Positions 8,205-16,650 of a DNA stretch of 64,000 nt are shown in pieces. A model generated the notes under the pieces. The model saw nothing but the letters and a program-made list of their open reading frames with translations. It made no database searches and was not told where the DNA came from. Both the position numbers and the translations under genes were made by a program. The number at the start of each line of letters is the position of its first letter. Within the stretch, counting starts at the first letter, position 1. The stretch comes from CAZRQL01 sp964602415 (GTDB lineage: Bacteria; Bacteroidota; Bacteroidia; Cytophagales; Flammeovirgaceae), in the NCBI GenBank assembly GCA_964602415.1, contig CAZRQL010000012.1:1-64000 (forward strand), read 5' to 3'.

Positions 8205-10549
8205 ACCCTTACCCCCAAAACCAGCACATCATCAATTTGCTGGTTTTCACCTTTCCACTCCTCAAATACGGTTTCTAACCTCTCCTTTTGTTGGTTCATA
8301 TCTTCTATCAGGCAGATTTGTGAGAGCAATTCTCTGAGTCGGCGGCTGTAAAATTTGGAATTATTTGCCCCGCCGAACTGGTCTTGATAACCATCTGAAA
8401 ATAAGTAAAAAGTAGTGGGTGTATTGAGATAGATGGTGTGTTGGTCAAAGTTGGGGATTGTCTCGAAAAATGCACCGCCCAATGAGCTTCTGTTGGCCGG
8501 TATTTGAGTCATGTTCTCGTTTTGCCAGTACAAAAGTGGATGTTGGGCACCGGCATAAAGCATTTGTGGGTTTGTATTTTCCAAGTCCAACACGCAGATG
8601 CCCATAGCCATACCGTCTTTGCTGTCGGTGCTTCGCTGGTTGAGGGAATCTACAATTCCTTCGTGGACTTTTTTGAGAACTTTTGCCGGAGCAATTTCTT
8701 TGTCGTGAAGCACAATAGAGTCCAGTAAGTCATTGCCTATTAGGCTCATAAAGGCTCCCGGCACGCCGTGCCCCGTGCAATCTACCGATGCCAAGACGAT
8801 AAACTTCCGACCTTCTTTGACTACTTGGCCAAACCAATAAAAATCTCCACTCACTACATCCCTGGGCTTGAAAAGCACAAAAAAATTGGGCAACACCATC
8901 TTTATGCTTTCTATGGGAGGCAGCATAGCTTGTTGAATTCTAAGGGCGTAAGATATACTGGATTTGATTTTGAGATAGGCGGTTTCGAGTTCTGTTTTTT
9001 GGGCTTGGATTTCATCGGTTTTCTGGCTGAGCAGTTCGAGTGTTTGGCTGAGTTCTTCATTTTTTTCGATGATACTCCGATTTTGCATCTGTATCTCAGC
9101 TTGTTGCTTTTGGAGTGATTCTGCCATAGAGTTAAACGATGAAGCCAGTTTGCCGATTTCGTCTCTCTGGGATACATCTACACGCACCGAAAGTTGGCCT
9201 TTGGCCACCCATCGAGTGGCTTCAAGTATTTTGCGGATAGGGGCGGTAATACTCCCTGAAATGAATGAGGCTGCTAAAATAATGGCAATCATCAAGATAA
9301 CTACCGAAGTAATGGTGCGGCGTCGCAAGGCTTCTACCGACTCAAAGGCTTCTTGGGTCTCTATCTCCGCCACGATAGCCCACTGCAAATCATATATCTT
9401 TAGAGGTTCGACAGTTCTGATTACCTCTCGCTTGCGGTAGTTTACCCCTATGCCTATGCTGCCCACAGAGTCTTTGAAGGCTTTTTCTATCTCAGGATTT
9501 TTGACATGCTGATACAAAATACTTGTTTTTTGTCTTTCAATTTCTTTTATTTGACTGGAAGTGTCTTCGATTTGTTTTATCTCATCAAGATATGTTTCAA
9601 AATCTTCTTCTATGGCACGCACGTCAGAGCGCATTTTATAGTCAGCCCCCACCAAGTAGCTCTCACCTGTTTTTCCCAACCCATCTTCGACCCAATTGTT
9701 TGCGCCGGCTGTTATCATGTTGATGTCTTCGCTGGGAACGGTCATAATCAACACCGCCAACAACTCATCTTTTTCCACGATTGGGGCGGCCACCATCAAA
9801 ACGGGCTTGTTGAGTGCAGGTATAAATGACTCTAAATCAGCAAATCTTACCGTCAGTTCGCTGCCTTCAAACCGCATTTCTTTAAATAGGTTTCCCATTA
9901 CGCTCTCTGAGTAGGGGCCGATGAGTAGGTTGCTGCCAAATTCTTCGGTTTTGATGCCACTATAAACCACATAACCCGTTTGGGCATCAACAATATTGAT
10001 ATTGGTGTAGCTAAATCTGTGCAGAAACTCAATCAAGTCTTCATGGAAAAGGTCATGCACTTTGTCGTAAGCCGATTTTGGGCTTTGGTTGCGGTTGCTG
10101 ATGTAGCGGTGTTGAAGGTAGATGGTACGGAAGTCGGAAGGGCTGACCGCTCCTGCATTGATGGGGTAGGTGGCCAGACTATTGTAACGGGTCAGAAATA
10201 CATCTTGGTAATAGTTATTTACTTCCCGGTACATTTTCTCGCTTACCTGCGACTCTTCTATTTCCAACACAGCTTGGGTAAGCTCTTTGGCGGCGGCGAT
10301 AGTGGAGCGATTTTTAGCCAAATAGACCATTTCCTCTCTTACAAAATTCAGGTATTCAACCAGTTGCCTTGCTCTGATGGCTCGCACACTTTTTAGGTGT
10401 TCCACTGTGGCGGTTCTGATGGTGTGGGCGGCCTCTTGGTACTCAATCAACATAGCCAACAACAGAGGCACGACCCCAAAAATCAAGAAGAAAAAGGTCA
10501 GCCGACCGTGGATGGTTTTGAATCTTATCACCGCTTTGGGCTTTTTCAA
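8201..10549 (-). CDS. Sensor SpoIIE-type PP2C phosphatase with Cache and HAMP
   Basis: Membrane signal protein of 782 residues. It has a first helix at about 16-34, a large extracytoplasmic Cache-like sensor at 35-400 (with VVYSGIKTEEFG and YLVGADYKMRSDV segments), a second helix at 405-427, HAMP at about 430-480 (ITAPIRKI), a coiled coil at 480-560, and a SpoIIE phosphatase domain with KPRDVVSGDFYWF and DCTGHGVPGAFMSLIGND containing the metal-binding aspartates. It should dephosphorylate serine/threonine on a partner in response to an external ligand. The frame has no ATG before residue 33, so TTG at 10549 or GTG six codons later must be used. No anti-sigma factor gene is nearby. A similar phosphatase domain occurs at 46180. 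Confidence 0.87.
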   Translation of the reverse strand: MKKPKAVIRFKTIHGRLTFFFLIFGVVPLLLAMLIEYQEAAHTIRTATVEHLKSVRAIRARQLVEYLNFVREEMVYLAKNRSTIAAAKELTQAVLEIEESQVSEKMYREVNNYYQDVFLTRYNSLATYPINAGAVSPSDFRTIYLQHRYISNRNQSPKSAYDKVHDLFHEDLIEFLHRFSYTNINIVDAQTGYVVYSGIKTEEFGSNLLIGPYSESVMGNLFKEMRFEGSELTVRFADLESFIPALNKPVLMVAAPIVEKDELLAVLIMTVPSEDINMITAGANNWVEDGLGKTGESYLVGADYKMRSDVRAIEEDFETYLDEIKQIEDTSSQIKEIERQKTSILYQHVKNPEIEKAFKDSVGSIGIGVNYRKREVIRTVEPLKIYDLQWAIVAEIETQEAFESVEALRRRTITSVVILMIAIILAASFISGSITAPIRKILEATRWVAKGQLSVRVDVSQRDEIGKLASSFNSMAESLQKQQAEIQMQNRSIIEKNEELSQTLELLSQKTDEIQAQKTELETAYLKIKSSISYALRIQQAMLPPIESIKMVLPNFFVLFKPRDVVSGDFYWFGQVVKEGRKFIVLASVDCTGHGVPGAFMSLIGNDLLDSIVLHDKEIAPAKVLKKVHEGIVDSLNQRSTDSKDGMAMGICVLDLENTNPQMLYAGAQHPLLYWQNENMTQIPANRSSLGGAFFETIPNFDQHTIYLNTPTTFYLFSDGYQDQFGGANNSKFYSRRLRELLSQICLIEDMNQQKERLETVFEEWKGENQQIDDVLVLGVRV

Positions 10550-10735
10550 GCCTAAAGGTACACAATCTTTTGTTTAGATAAGAATTTGTGAAACATTTTA
10601 AAATATAAAAATTGAAGATTTTTACATCAAAAAAAATAAACTTTTCTTGTAAGCATAAGTGATTGATTTTTAAAATGATTCCAATTATAAAATAAAAAAT
10701 CTTTTCAAATACCTGTTAATCAAGGGGGGTAAATT

Positions 10736-10743
10736 TATTTTTG
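10736..10743 (+). promoter_or_regulatory. -7 element upstream of dcd
   Basis: TATTTTTG fits TAnnTTTG about 58 bases before the dcd ATG. It lies in a 252-base AT-rich gap that otherwise shows no gene or clear structure. Confidence 0.4.
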
Positions 10744-10801
10744 TTTTGATTCGCTTCAATGGCTTTGAGGTGTTATGTTTGCAGCCCCAAATTTTAAAGC
10801 G

Positions 10802-11356
10802 ATGATACTTTCGGACAAGCAAATTCTCGAAGAAATGGAAAAAAAACACATTTTGATTGAGCCATTTGACCCCAAATGCTTGGGAACCAACTCATACGAT
10901 GTGCATTTGGGTAAGTATTTGGGCGTGTACGTGGATGAGGTTTTGGACTCGAGAAAACACAATAAAATAGATATTTTTGAAATTCCCGAAGAGGGCTTCG
11001 TGCTGCAACCCGGTAAGTTGTATTTGGGCGTAACGATTGAATACACAGAGACTTTGGCACATGTTCCGTTTTTGGAAGGCAAATCGAGCGTGGGCAGGCT
11101 TGGCATAGACATACATGCCACCGCCGGAAAGGGCGACGTAGGCTTTTGCAACACCTGGACGCTTGAAATATCGGCTACCCACAAAGTTAGGATTTATTAC
11201 GGCATGCCCATCGGCCAGTTGATTTACTTCAAAGTCGAAGGAGAAATCGAAAAATATTACAACTACAAGATTGGGGCAAAATACAACAACCGAACCGTCA
11301 AGCCCGTAGAGTCTATGCTTTGGCAAAGTGAATTTTGGCCATTCAATGGTAAATAG
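10802..11356 (+). CDS. dcd: dCTP deaminase
   Basis: Protein of 184 residues; the family converts dCTP to dUTP and ammonia in thymidylate synthesis. Family features are the substrate-binding LEGKSSVGRLGID segment and HATAGKGDVGF followed by NTWTLEI, whose glutamate is the catalytic residue; the N-terminal ILSDKQIL is also standard. It is near the usual length of about 180-190. The frame is open nine codons further up to an ATG at 10775, but MILSDKQI is the canonical N-terminus, so 10802 is preferred. It lies 12 bases before kynU and is probably co-transcribed with it. The bifunctional, dUMP-forming variety cannot be excluded by eye. Confidence 0.92.
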   Translation: MILSDKQILEEMEKKHILIEPFDPKCLGTNSYDVHLGKYLGVYVDEVLDSRKHNKIDIFEIPEEGFVLQPGKLYLGVTIEYTETLAHVPFLEGKSSVGRLGIDIHATAGKGDVGFCNTWTLEISATHKVRIYYGMPIGQLIYFKVEGEIEKYYNYKIGAKYNNRTVKPVESMLWQSEFWPFNGK

Positions 11357-11368
11357 CATTTTTGTCTC

Positions 11369-12616
11369 ATGGAAGCAAATTTGCACTACGCCCAAAGCCT
11401 TGACCAACAAGATACTCTGGCACATTTTAGAGATAAATTTTACATCCCTGAGCACCAAGGCAAACCGGTGGCTTACTTTTGCGGCAACTCGCTGGGTTTG
11501 CAGCCCAAGACAGCCGCTGCGGCTGTAACCAAAGAACTGGAGAGCTGGGCATTAAATGGAGTAGAAGGCCATTTTTTGGGCGATATGCCGTGGATGCACT
11601 ACCATAAGTTTTTGCAGCAAGGGGCTTGTTTTGTGGCGGGTGCTCAAGAGGACGAGGTGGTCGTGATGAACAGCCTCACTGTCAATTTGCATTTGATGAT
11701 GGTGAGTTTTTATAGGCCTGACCCTCAAAGATTTAAGATTATCATGGAGGCGGGGGCTTTTCCATCTGATCAATATGCGGTAGAATCGCAAGTTCGCTTT
11801 CACGGCCTTGACCCCCAACAGGCCATCATCGAACTCGAACCCCGCAGCGGCGAATACAGCCTCAGAACCGAAGACATACTCAAGTCCATAGAACAAGCAG
11901 GCAACCAACTGGCACTGGTTTTGTTGGGAGGTGTAAACTATTACACAGGGCAACTTTTTGATATAGAAGCTATTACGAAGGCTTCCCATGCTGTGGGGGC
12001 TTATGCCGGTTTTGATTTGGCTCACGCTGCCGGCAATGTGCAACTCTTTTTGCATGATTGGGGCGTAGATTTTGCCGTTTGGTGCTCCTACAAATACCTC
12101 AACTCAGGGCCGGGAGGTACTTCGGGGGTTTTTGTACATCAAAGGCACGCCAACGCAAATCTTCAGCGCTTTGCAGGGTGGTGGGGACACAAAGAAGAGG
12201 TGCGATTTGAGATGCAAAAAGGATTTATTCCTATGAGCGGGGCACAAGGTTGGCAACTAAGCAATGCGCAAATTTTGCCTATGGCTGTCCACAAAGCCTC
12301 TTTGGATATTTTCGTGGAGGCAGGCTGGCAGCGGCTGACACAAAAAAGATTGCTGATGACGGCTTTTTTGGAGTTTTTGATCCAAGAGCACAACCAAAGC
12401 CCGACCGATTTCAAAATAACAGTCATCACTCCAGCCTCCAGAGGTTGCCAACTTTCGCTCATAGTCGAAGGCGGCAAAACGGTACACCAACGCTTGTCAG
12501 AGGCGGGAATCGTTACCGATTGGCGGGAACCGGATGTCATTAGGGTTGCCCCCGTGCCACTTTACAATAGCTTTCAAGACATTTGGCGGCTCTATGAGGT
12601 CTTGCAGTCTTTGTAA
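11369..12616 (+). CDS. kynU: Kynureninase
   Basis: PLP-dependent enzyme of 415 residues that in this family hydrolyses kynurenine or 3-hydroxykynurenine to anthranilate or 3-hydroxyanthranilate plus alanine. Visible signatures are YFCGNSLGLQPK near residue 33, GFDLAHAAGN with the aspartate that contacts the PLP ring nitrogen, and the lysine in WCSYKYLNSGPGG that forms the Schiff base. The C-terminus carries DWREPDVIRVAPVPLYN, typical for KynU. The other kynurenine pathway genes are not in the window. ATG at 11369 follows dcd closely. Length matches bacterial kynureninases. Confidence 0.95.
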   Translation: MEANLHYAQSLDQQDTLAHFRDKFYIPEHQGKPVAYFCGNSLGLQPKTAAAAVTKELESWALNGVEGHFLGDMPWMHYHKFLQQGACFVAGAQEDEVVVMNSLTVNLHLMMVSFYRPDPQRFKIIMEAGAFPSDQYAVESQVRFHGLDPQQAIIELEPRSGEYSLRTEDILKSIEQAGNQLALVLLGGVNYYTGQLFDIEAITKASHAVGAYAGFDLAHAAGNVQLFLHDWGVDFAVWCSYKYLNSGPGGTSGVFVHQRHANANLQRFAGWWGHKEEVRFEMQKGFIPMSGAQGWQLSNAQILPMAVHKASLDIFVEAGWQRLTQKRLLMTAFLEFLIQEHNQSPTDFKITVITPASRGCQLSLIVEGGKTVHQRLSEAGIVTDWREPDVIRVAPVPLYNSFQDIWRLYEVLQSL

Positions 12617-12631
12617 GCTGCCAACCGCTCT

Positions 12632-14008
12632 TTAGTCGAGGAAGTCAATGAGTTTTTGATAGGCAGATTGGGGGTTGTTGGCTATGTATTTGACCCCGTC
12701 CTTGGGGTAAAAACGCAATATTTCTTCTACATCAAGCACATTGTCTTCTTTTACGGAAAGTACGACTGATTTGGGAATAGAGCGTTTGTATCCCAATCCT
12801 TGCGATTTGAGAATGTCTTGTAGCTTGGAAACCAACCAAGTGCGTTTGGCGGAGTTGTAGCAGATAAGTGCGACTTTACAATCTTTTAGATATTTGCGGT
12901 GCAGGATCTGGCGGGCTTGTCCTTTGGTGCTTTCAGGCAATACCAACACCGAAAATCCTTTTTCTTGTAAAAACGAACTCAACGAAAAACTCAAGTCCTC
13001 ATCCCGCACATCGGACATGATATAAATGAATTCACTGCCAAATTTTGAGCTGCTATTGTCAATATCAGTTGGTTTTATGGCCAATTTCTGCATCAAAAGC
13101 ATCCTAAAATCTTCGATGCGGCATTGAATCACCTCTACCGGATTTTCGGATCGGGCTTCCCGCTTGATGTGCTCCAACAACGCACCTTGCCGGCCTCTCA
13201 AGTCCTCTGCCAAAGGCGAAACCCACACCAAACGTTCAAATTTGTGGTCTTTCAATTGGTTGAGGGTGTTTTGGTAGTGGGAACAAATATTGTTTTCCAA
13301 TTCAACGATTGAAATATTGGAGTCGGGCATCACTTCGCCGTACTCTTTGCCGATTAGGTGGATAGAATACAAACACCCTTCCAATGCCTGCTTAATCTCA
13401 AATTCGTTTTGGGGGACGAAGTTGGGGATAACTTCATAGCCGTATCGCTGCAACTCGCTCTTTACCAGTATGCGTTCAATCGAGGTATCCGGAGTGGTTT
13501 GCGCCAAATACACTTTTCCCTTATTGGGCGTATCTATTTCCAAACCCTTCTTTTTGAGTAAGGCATCCCTGACATCATAGCTTAAATCAATGAGCGTCAG
13601 CCAAAAACTGCTTGATTCACTTTGCCCATTGGCATAAAATTCATCAAATGGTTCCACACCTGTTGGGTTGGCTTTTTTTGAGAAAAACGAATACACATAT
13701 ATTCCTGCTAAAGAATCAGGTAAGGATAAGGGGCTTTGCGAGATGAAAAAATCACTTTTTGATGATTTATCAAAACAAACCGGATCTTTGAGGAAATTTT
13801 CTGTCAAAAAATTGATTTTGATAGCCGAACTCTCACTATTTTGGGACAAGTCGGTGAAAATCGGCTCAAAACCCAACATCTCGATTATTACTTTCCCAAA
13901 GTATTCCCTAAATACCTGAATCCAACTACTATTTTTGCTATCCTTAGGATAGGTGTCTGATTTTGAATAATTTAGAAAAATATCAAATTCAAAATTTTTT
14001 TTCGACAT
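12632..14008 (-). CDS. Protein with three tandem TIR-like domains
   Basis: Soluble protein of 458 residues with three successive TIR-like/DUF4062-like units. Unit 1 (about 3-155) starts FEFDIFLNYSKSD and ends with FWLTLIDLSYDVRDALL. Unit 2 (about 158-310) has KVYLAQTTPDTSIER, LQRYGYEVIPN, YSIHLIGKEYG and SIVELENNI, with a conserved-position glutamate. Unit 3 (about 325-458) has FIYIMSDVRDED, LQEKGFSVLVLP, ALICYNSAKRTWLVSKLQ. This order recalls the N-terminal effector part of STAND-type conflict proteins in Bacteroidota, yet no NTPase or repeat domain is fused and none is adjacent. NADase activity or defence function is inference. ATG 14008 was chosen over a TTG at 14041. The gene is solitary, convergent with kynU. 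Confidence 0.72.
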   Translation of the reverse strand: MSKKNFEFDIFLNYSKSDTYPKDSKNSSWIQVFREYFGKVIIEMLGFEPIFTDLSQNSESSAIKINFLTENFLKDPVCFDKSSKSDFFISQSPLSLPDSLAGIYVYSFFSKKANPTGVEPFDEFYANGQSESSSFWLTLIDLSYDVRDALLKKKGLEIDTPNKGKVYLAQTTPDTSIERILVKSELQRYGYEVIPNFVPQNEFEIKQALEGCLYSIHLIGKEYGEVMPDSNISIVELENNICSHYQNTLNQLKDHKFERLVWVSPLAEDLRGRQGALLEHIKREARSENPVEVIQCRIEDFRMLLMQKLAIKPTDIDNSSSKFGSEFIYIMSDVRDEDLSFSLSSFLQEKGFSVLVLPESTKGQARQILHRKYLKDCKVALICYNSAKRTWLVSKLQDILKSQGLGYKRSIPKSVVLSVKEDNVLDVEEILRFYPKDGVKYIANNPQSAYQKLIDFLD

Positions 14009-14155
14009 AGACCAACTCTTTTTATGCGTAAAACTACCCAATATGTAAATAAATTAAGTGATATTTTTTTAAAGCAAAATATTTCCTTCAAAAAAGTAAA
14101 ACTAACGGGAATTTTCACTTAACTTTTAATAAAGTTACTTTTTAAAGTACCATTT

Positions 14156-15316
14156 ATGCGGCATCTTAAAAATACACAATTACTGATTTTGTCTTGTTGG
14201 CACTTTACGCTTTCTGCTCAATCTTTTTTACATACGCCGATTGAGGGTAAGTATGGAAGAGATTTTATCATAGTCAATTACGTAGATTGGGGAAAAGACC
14301 AAATCCTTGACCACCATTGCGGTAGCAAAACCTACTCAGGCCACCAAGGAACCGATTTTGTCATCAGAAATTTCAAAGCGATGGACTCAGGTGTGTACGT
14401 CTTGGCGACTGCCAAAGGAGTGGTTACAGCGGTAGAGGACAAACTTTTTGATAGAGAGAAAGTAGCCGACAAAAGCAAAGGTTTGGGCAACTACCTCGCC
14501 ATCAAGCACGACAACGGTTACTTTTCTTATTATGCCCACTTGAAGAAAAACAGTGCCACCGTTAAAGTGGGCGATAGGGTGGTGGAAGGCCAAAAAATAG
14601 CGGCGGTGGGTAGCAGCGGCAACAGCTCTGACCCTCATTTGCACTTTGAACTTTGGTGGGATTCTCTTTTTGTCGTTGATCCTTTTGCCGGCCACTGTGG
14701 CAACCCTCGGTCACTGTGGATAGCTCCTTTGCCCTATGACGACAAGTTTGGGGTTTGGACTTCAGGCTTGTGCAATTTTGTGCCTTACCTGGACACGCTT
14801 AGGGAAGAGCCGCCAAGAATTAAGCGATTTTCTTCTATGGATAAGGCCATTGGTTATTGGGCTATTTTGTTTGGCATCAGGGCAGCAGACGAACTCAAAG
14901 TCAAGTGGTACGACCCACAAGGCAAAGAGTGGTTTGAATTTGAGTATATTGTGCCCTATCATGCTTGGTATTTCTATTTTTGGACGTACATAGATATGCC
15001 TAACACAGGTAAATTTGGCCAGTGGTCGGCACGTTTGTTTAGGAATGGCGAAGAAATAGAAACAGTTGATTTTGTGGTTGATGAGATTTCAAAAATAGAA
15101 GATGTCGGTTTTTACCCTGCATTACTTTATCCCAATCCTTGCAGTGATTTTGTTCAAATAAAAGATGCAGATGAGCATTCGGGGTACACGGTTTTGGATG
15201 CCATTGGTCAAGTAGCGGTGCGGGGAAAAGGTTCAAAAATTGACGTATCAGGTTTGCCGCGAGGGCTTTATTTTGTTCAGATTGGCGACAAAACGCTGAA
15301 ATTAATCAAGCAATAG
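14156..15316 (+). CDS. Secreted M23 metallopeptidase with T9SS sorting domain
   Basis: Exported protein of 386 residues. A signal peptide (LLILSCWHFTLSAQ) precedes a LytM/M23 domain at about 55-180. Zinc ligands are visible in GHQGTDFV (H and D) and in DPHLHFELW (HxH). The family cleaves glycine-rich or peptidoglycan cross-bridge peptides. A beta-rich region follows, and the last about 70 residues form a type IX secretion sorting domain (LYPNPCSDFVQI, GLPRGLYFVQI, ending LKLIKQ). It is expected to act on the cell surface or outside. Monocistronic, divergent from the TIR-like gene. Confidence 0.9.
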   Translation: MRHLKNTQLLILSCWHFTLSAQSFLHTPIEGKYGRDFIIVNYVDWGKDQILDHHCGSKTYSGHQGTDFVIRNFKAMDSGVYVLATAKGVVTAVEDKLFDREKVADKSKGLGNYLAIKHDNGYFSYYAHLKKNSATVKVGDRVVEGQKIAAVGSSGNSSDPHLHFELWWDSLFVVDPFAGHCGNPRSLWIAPLPYDDKFGVWTSGLCNFVPYLDTLREEPPRIKRFSSMDKAIGYWAILFGIRAADELKVKWYDPQGKEWFEFEYIVPYHAWYFYFWTYIDMPNTGKFGQWSARLFRNGEEIETVDFVVDEISKIEDVGFYPALLYPNPCSDFVQIKDADEHSGYTVLDAIGQVAVRGKGSKIDVSGLPRGLYFVQIGDKTLKLIKQ

Positions 15317-15333
15317 AGTTAACAAAACAACAA

Positions 15334-15357
15334 AGCCAAAAGTTTTCACCTTTGGCT
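15334..15357. terminator. Hairpin between convergent genes
   Basis: AGCCAAA (15334-15340) and TTTGGCT (15351-15357) form a 7 bp stem in the 67-base gap between the convergent M23 and ilvE genes. The T-rich flank is only moderate, so it is a possible bidirectional terminator. Confidence 0.45.
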
Positions 15358-15383
15358 GTGCCGAAACAAGACAATGCTATTAT

Positions 15384-16454
15384 TCAAATTACCATATTCC
15401 ACCCAAAAACGTCCTCTATTTTTCCGCGTTTGAGTGCATCTATGTAAGCGAACATTTTTTGGTTGATGCTTTCAGGGGTGTAGGCAGGGATATTGAGGTC
15501 TTCGCCGTCGCAGTGTATGGTAGCGATAGGAGCGACCACGGCTGCCGTTCCGCATCCAAAAGCCTCTGTTACAGCACCTGATTTGATGCCCGCCACGATT
15601 TCATCTACTTCGATGGGTCGCTCTTGCACTTGGATACCAAAAATTTCTTTGGCGATTTTGAGCATACTTTTACGGGTGATGCCATCTAAAATCGTATCCC
15701 CGACGGGTGGGGTAGTCAGTACGCCATTGATGACAAACATGATGTTCATAGTGCCTGACTCTTCGATAAATCGGTGTTCTTTGGCATCAGTCCAGATAAG
15801 TTGTCTGTATCCTTGCTGTTGTGCCAATCGGGCAGGGTATAGAGCCGCTCCATAGTTGCCGGCGCATTTGGCAAAGCCTGTTCCTCCCTGTGCCGCTCGC
15901 GTGTAGTGTCTTTCTACCTTTACTTTGACTGATTCTCCATAATAGTGCCCTGAGGGTGAGCCAATTATCAAAAAGCGATAAGTCTCCGACACAGACACAC
16001 CTACGTATTCGTCGGTAGCCATCATAAAGGGGCGGATGTAGAAAGATGGGCCGTCAATATTGGGCACCCAATTTCTATCCATTGAAAGCCAGATTCTTAG
16101 CCCATCCAAAAACACTTCTTTGGGCACTTCGGGCATGGCCATACGTGCAGCCGAGCGGTTGAGTCGTTTCCAGTTTTCTTCCGGTCTGAAAACCAGCACT
16201 TCTCCGTTGGTTTTGCGGTAAGCCTTCATGCCTTCAAACAAAAGCTGCCCGTAGTGAAAAGCCATCATGCTTGGCGCGCAAGAAATATTGGCGTAGGGTA
16301 CGATTTTGGGTTGTAGCCAGTTACCGTCCTTGTAATCGCAAAGCACCATGTGGTCGGAGAAAATCCTGCCAAAAGGCAAACTACTAAAATCGAGTCCCGC
16401 CAAGCGACTTTTGAGAGTGGGTTCAATTGCAAACAGACTTGTGTCTATGTTCAT
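15384..16454 (-). CDS. ilvE: Branched-chain amino acid aminotransferase
   Basis: Fold-type IV PLP enzyme of 356 residues that reversibly transaminates valine, leucine and isoleucine with 2-oxoglutarate. The Schiff-base lysine lies in TGFAKCAGNYGAALYPARLA. Other marks are QLIWTDAKEHRFIEESGTMN and the phosphate-binding DTILDGITRKS. Length and the KCAGNY version identify the longer bacterial/eukaryotic-type BCAT subgroup. ATG at 16454 is clear. It is a single-gene unit. The 196-base gap upstream (16455-16650) is AT-rich and shows no gene. Confidence 0.93.
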   Translation of the reverse strand: MNIDTSLFAIEPTLKSRLAGLDFSSLPFGRIFSDHMVLCDYKDGNWLQPKIVPYANISCAPSMMAFHYGQLLFEGMKAYRKTNGEVLVFRPEENWKRLNRSAARMAMPEVPKEVFLDGLRIWLSMDRNWVPNIDGPSFYIRPFMMATDEYVGVSVSETYRFLIIGSPSGHYYGESVKVKVERHYTRAAQGGTGFAKCAGNYGAALYPARLAQQQGYRQLIWTDAKEHRFIEESGTMNIMFVINGVLTTPPVGDTILDGITRKSMLKIAKEIFGIQVQERPIEVDEIVAGIKSGAVTEAFGCGTAAVVAPIATIHCDGEDLNIPAYTPESINQKMFAYIDALKRGKIEDVFGWNMVI

Positions 16455-16650
16455 GTGCCTGATTTAAATTAAAAAAAGTTAATAAATAAATGCAAAATAA
16501 AATCGAAAATTGAAGGGTAAAAGTAAGTAAGTTTTTGATAAATAGAAACTTACTGATTTAATTGAAAGTATAAAAAGTTAACAAATCTACTTCTCTTTTG
16601 TATTTAGACGCAAATTTTTAATAAAACTTCAAAAAATAACTGTCTTAAAG

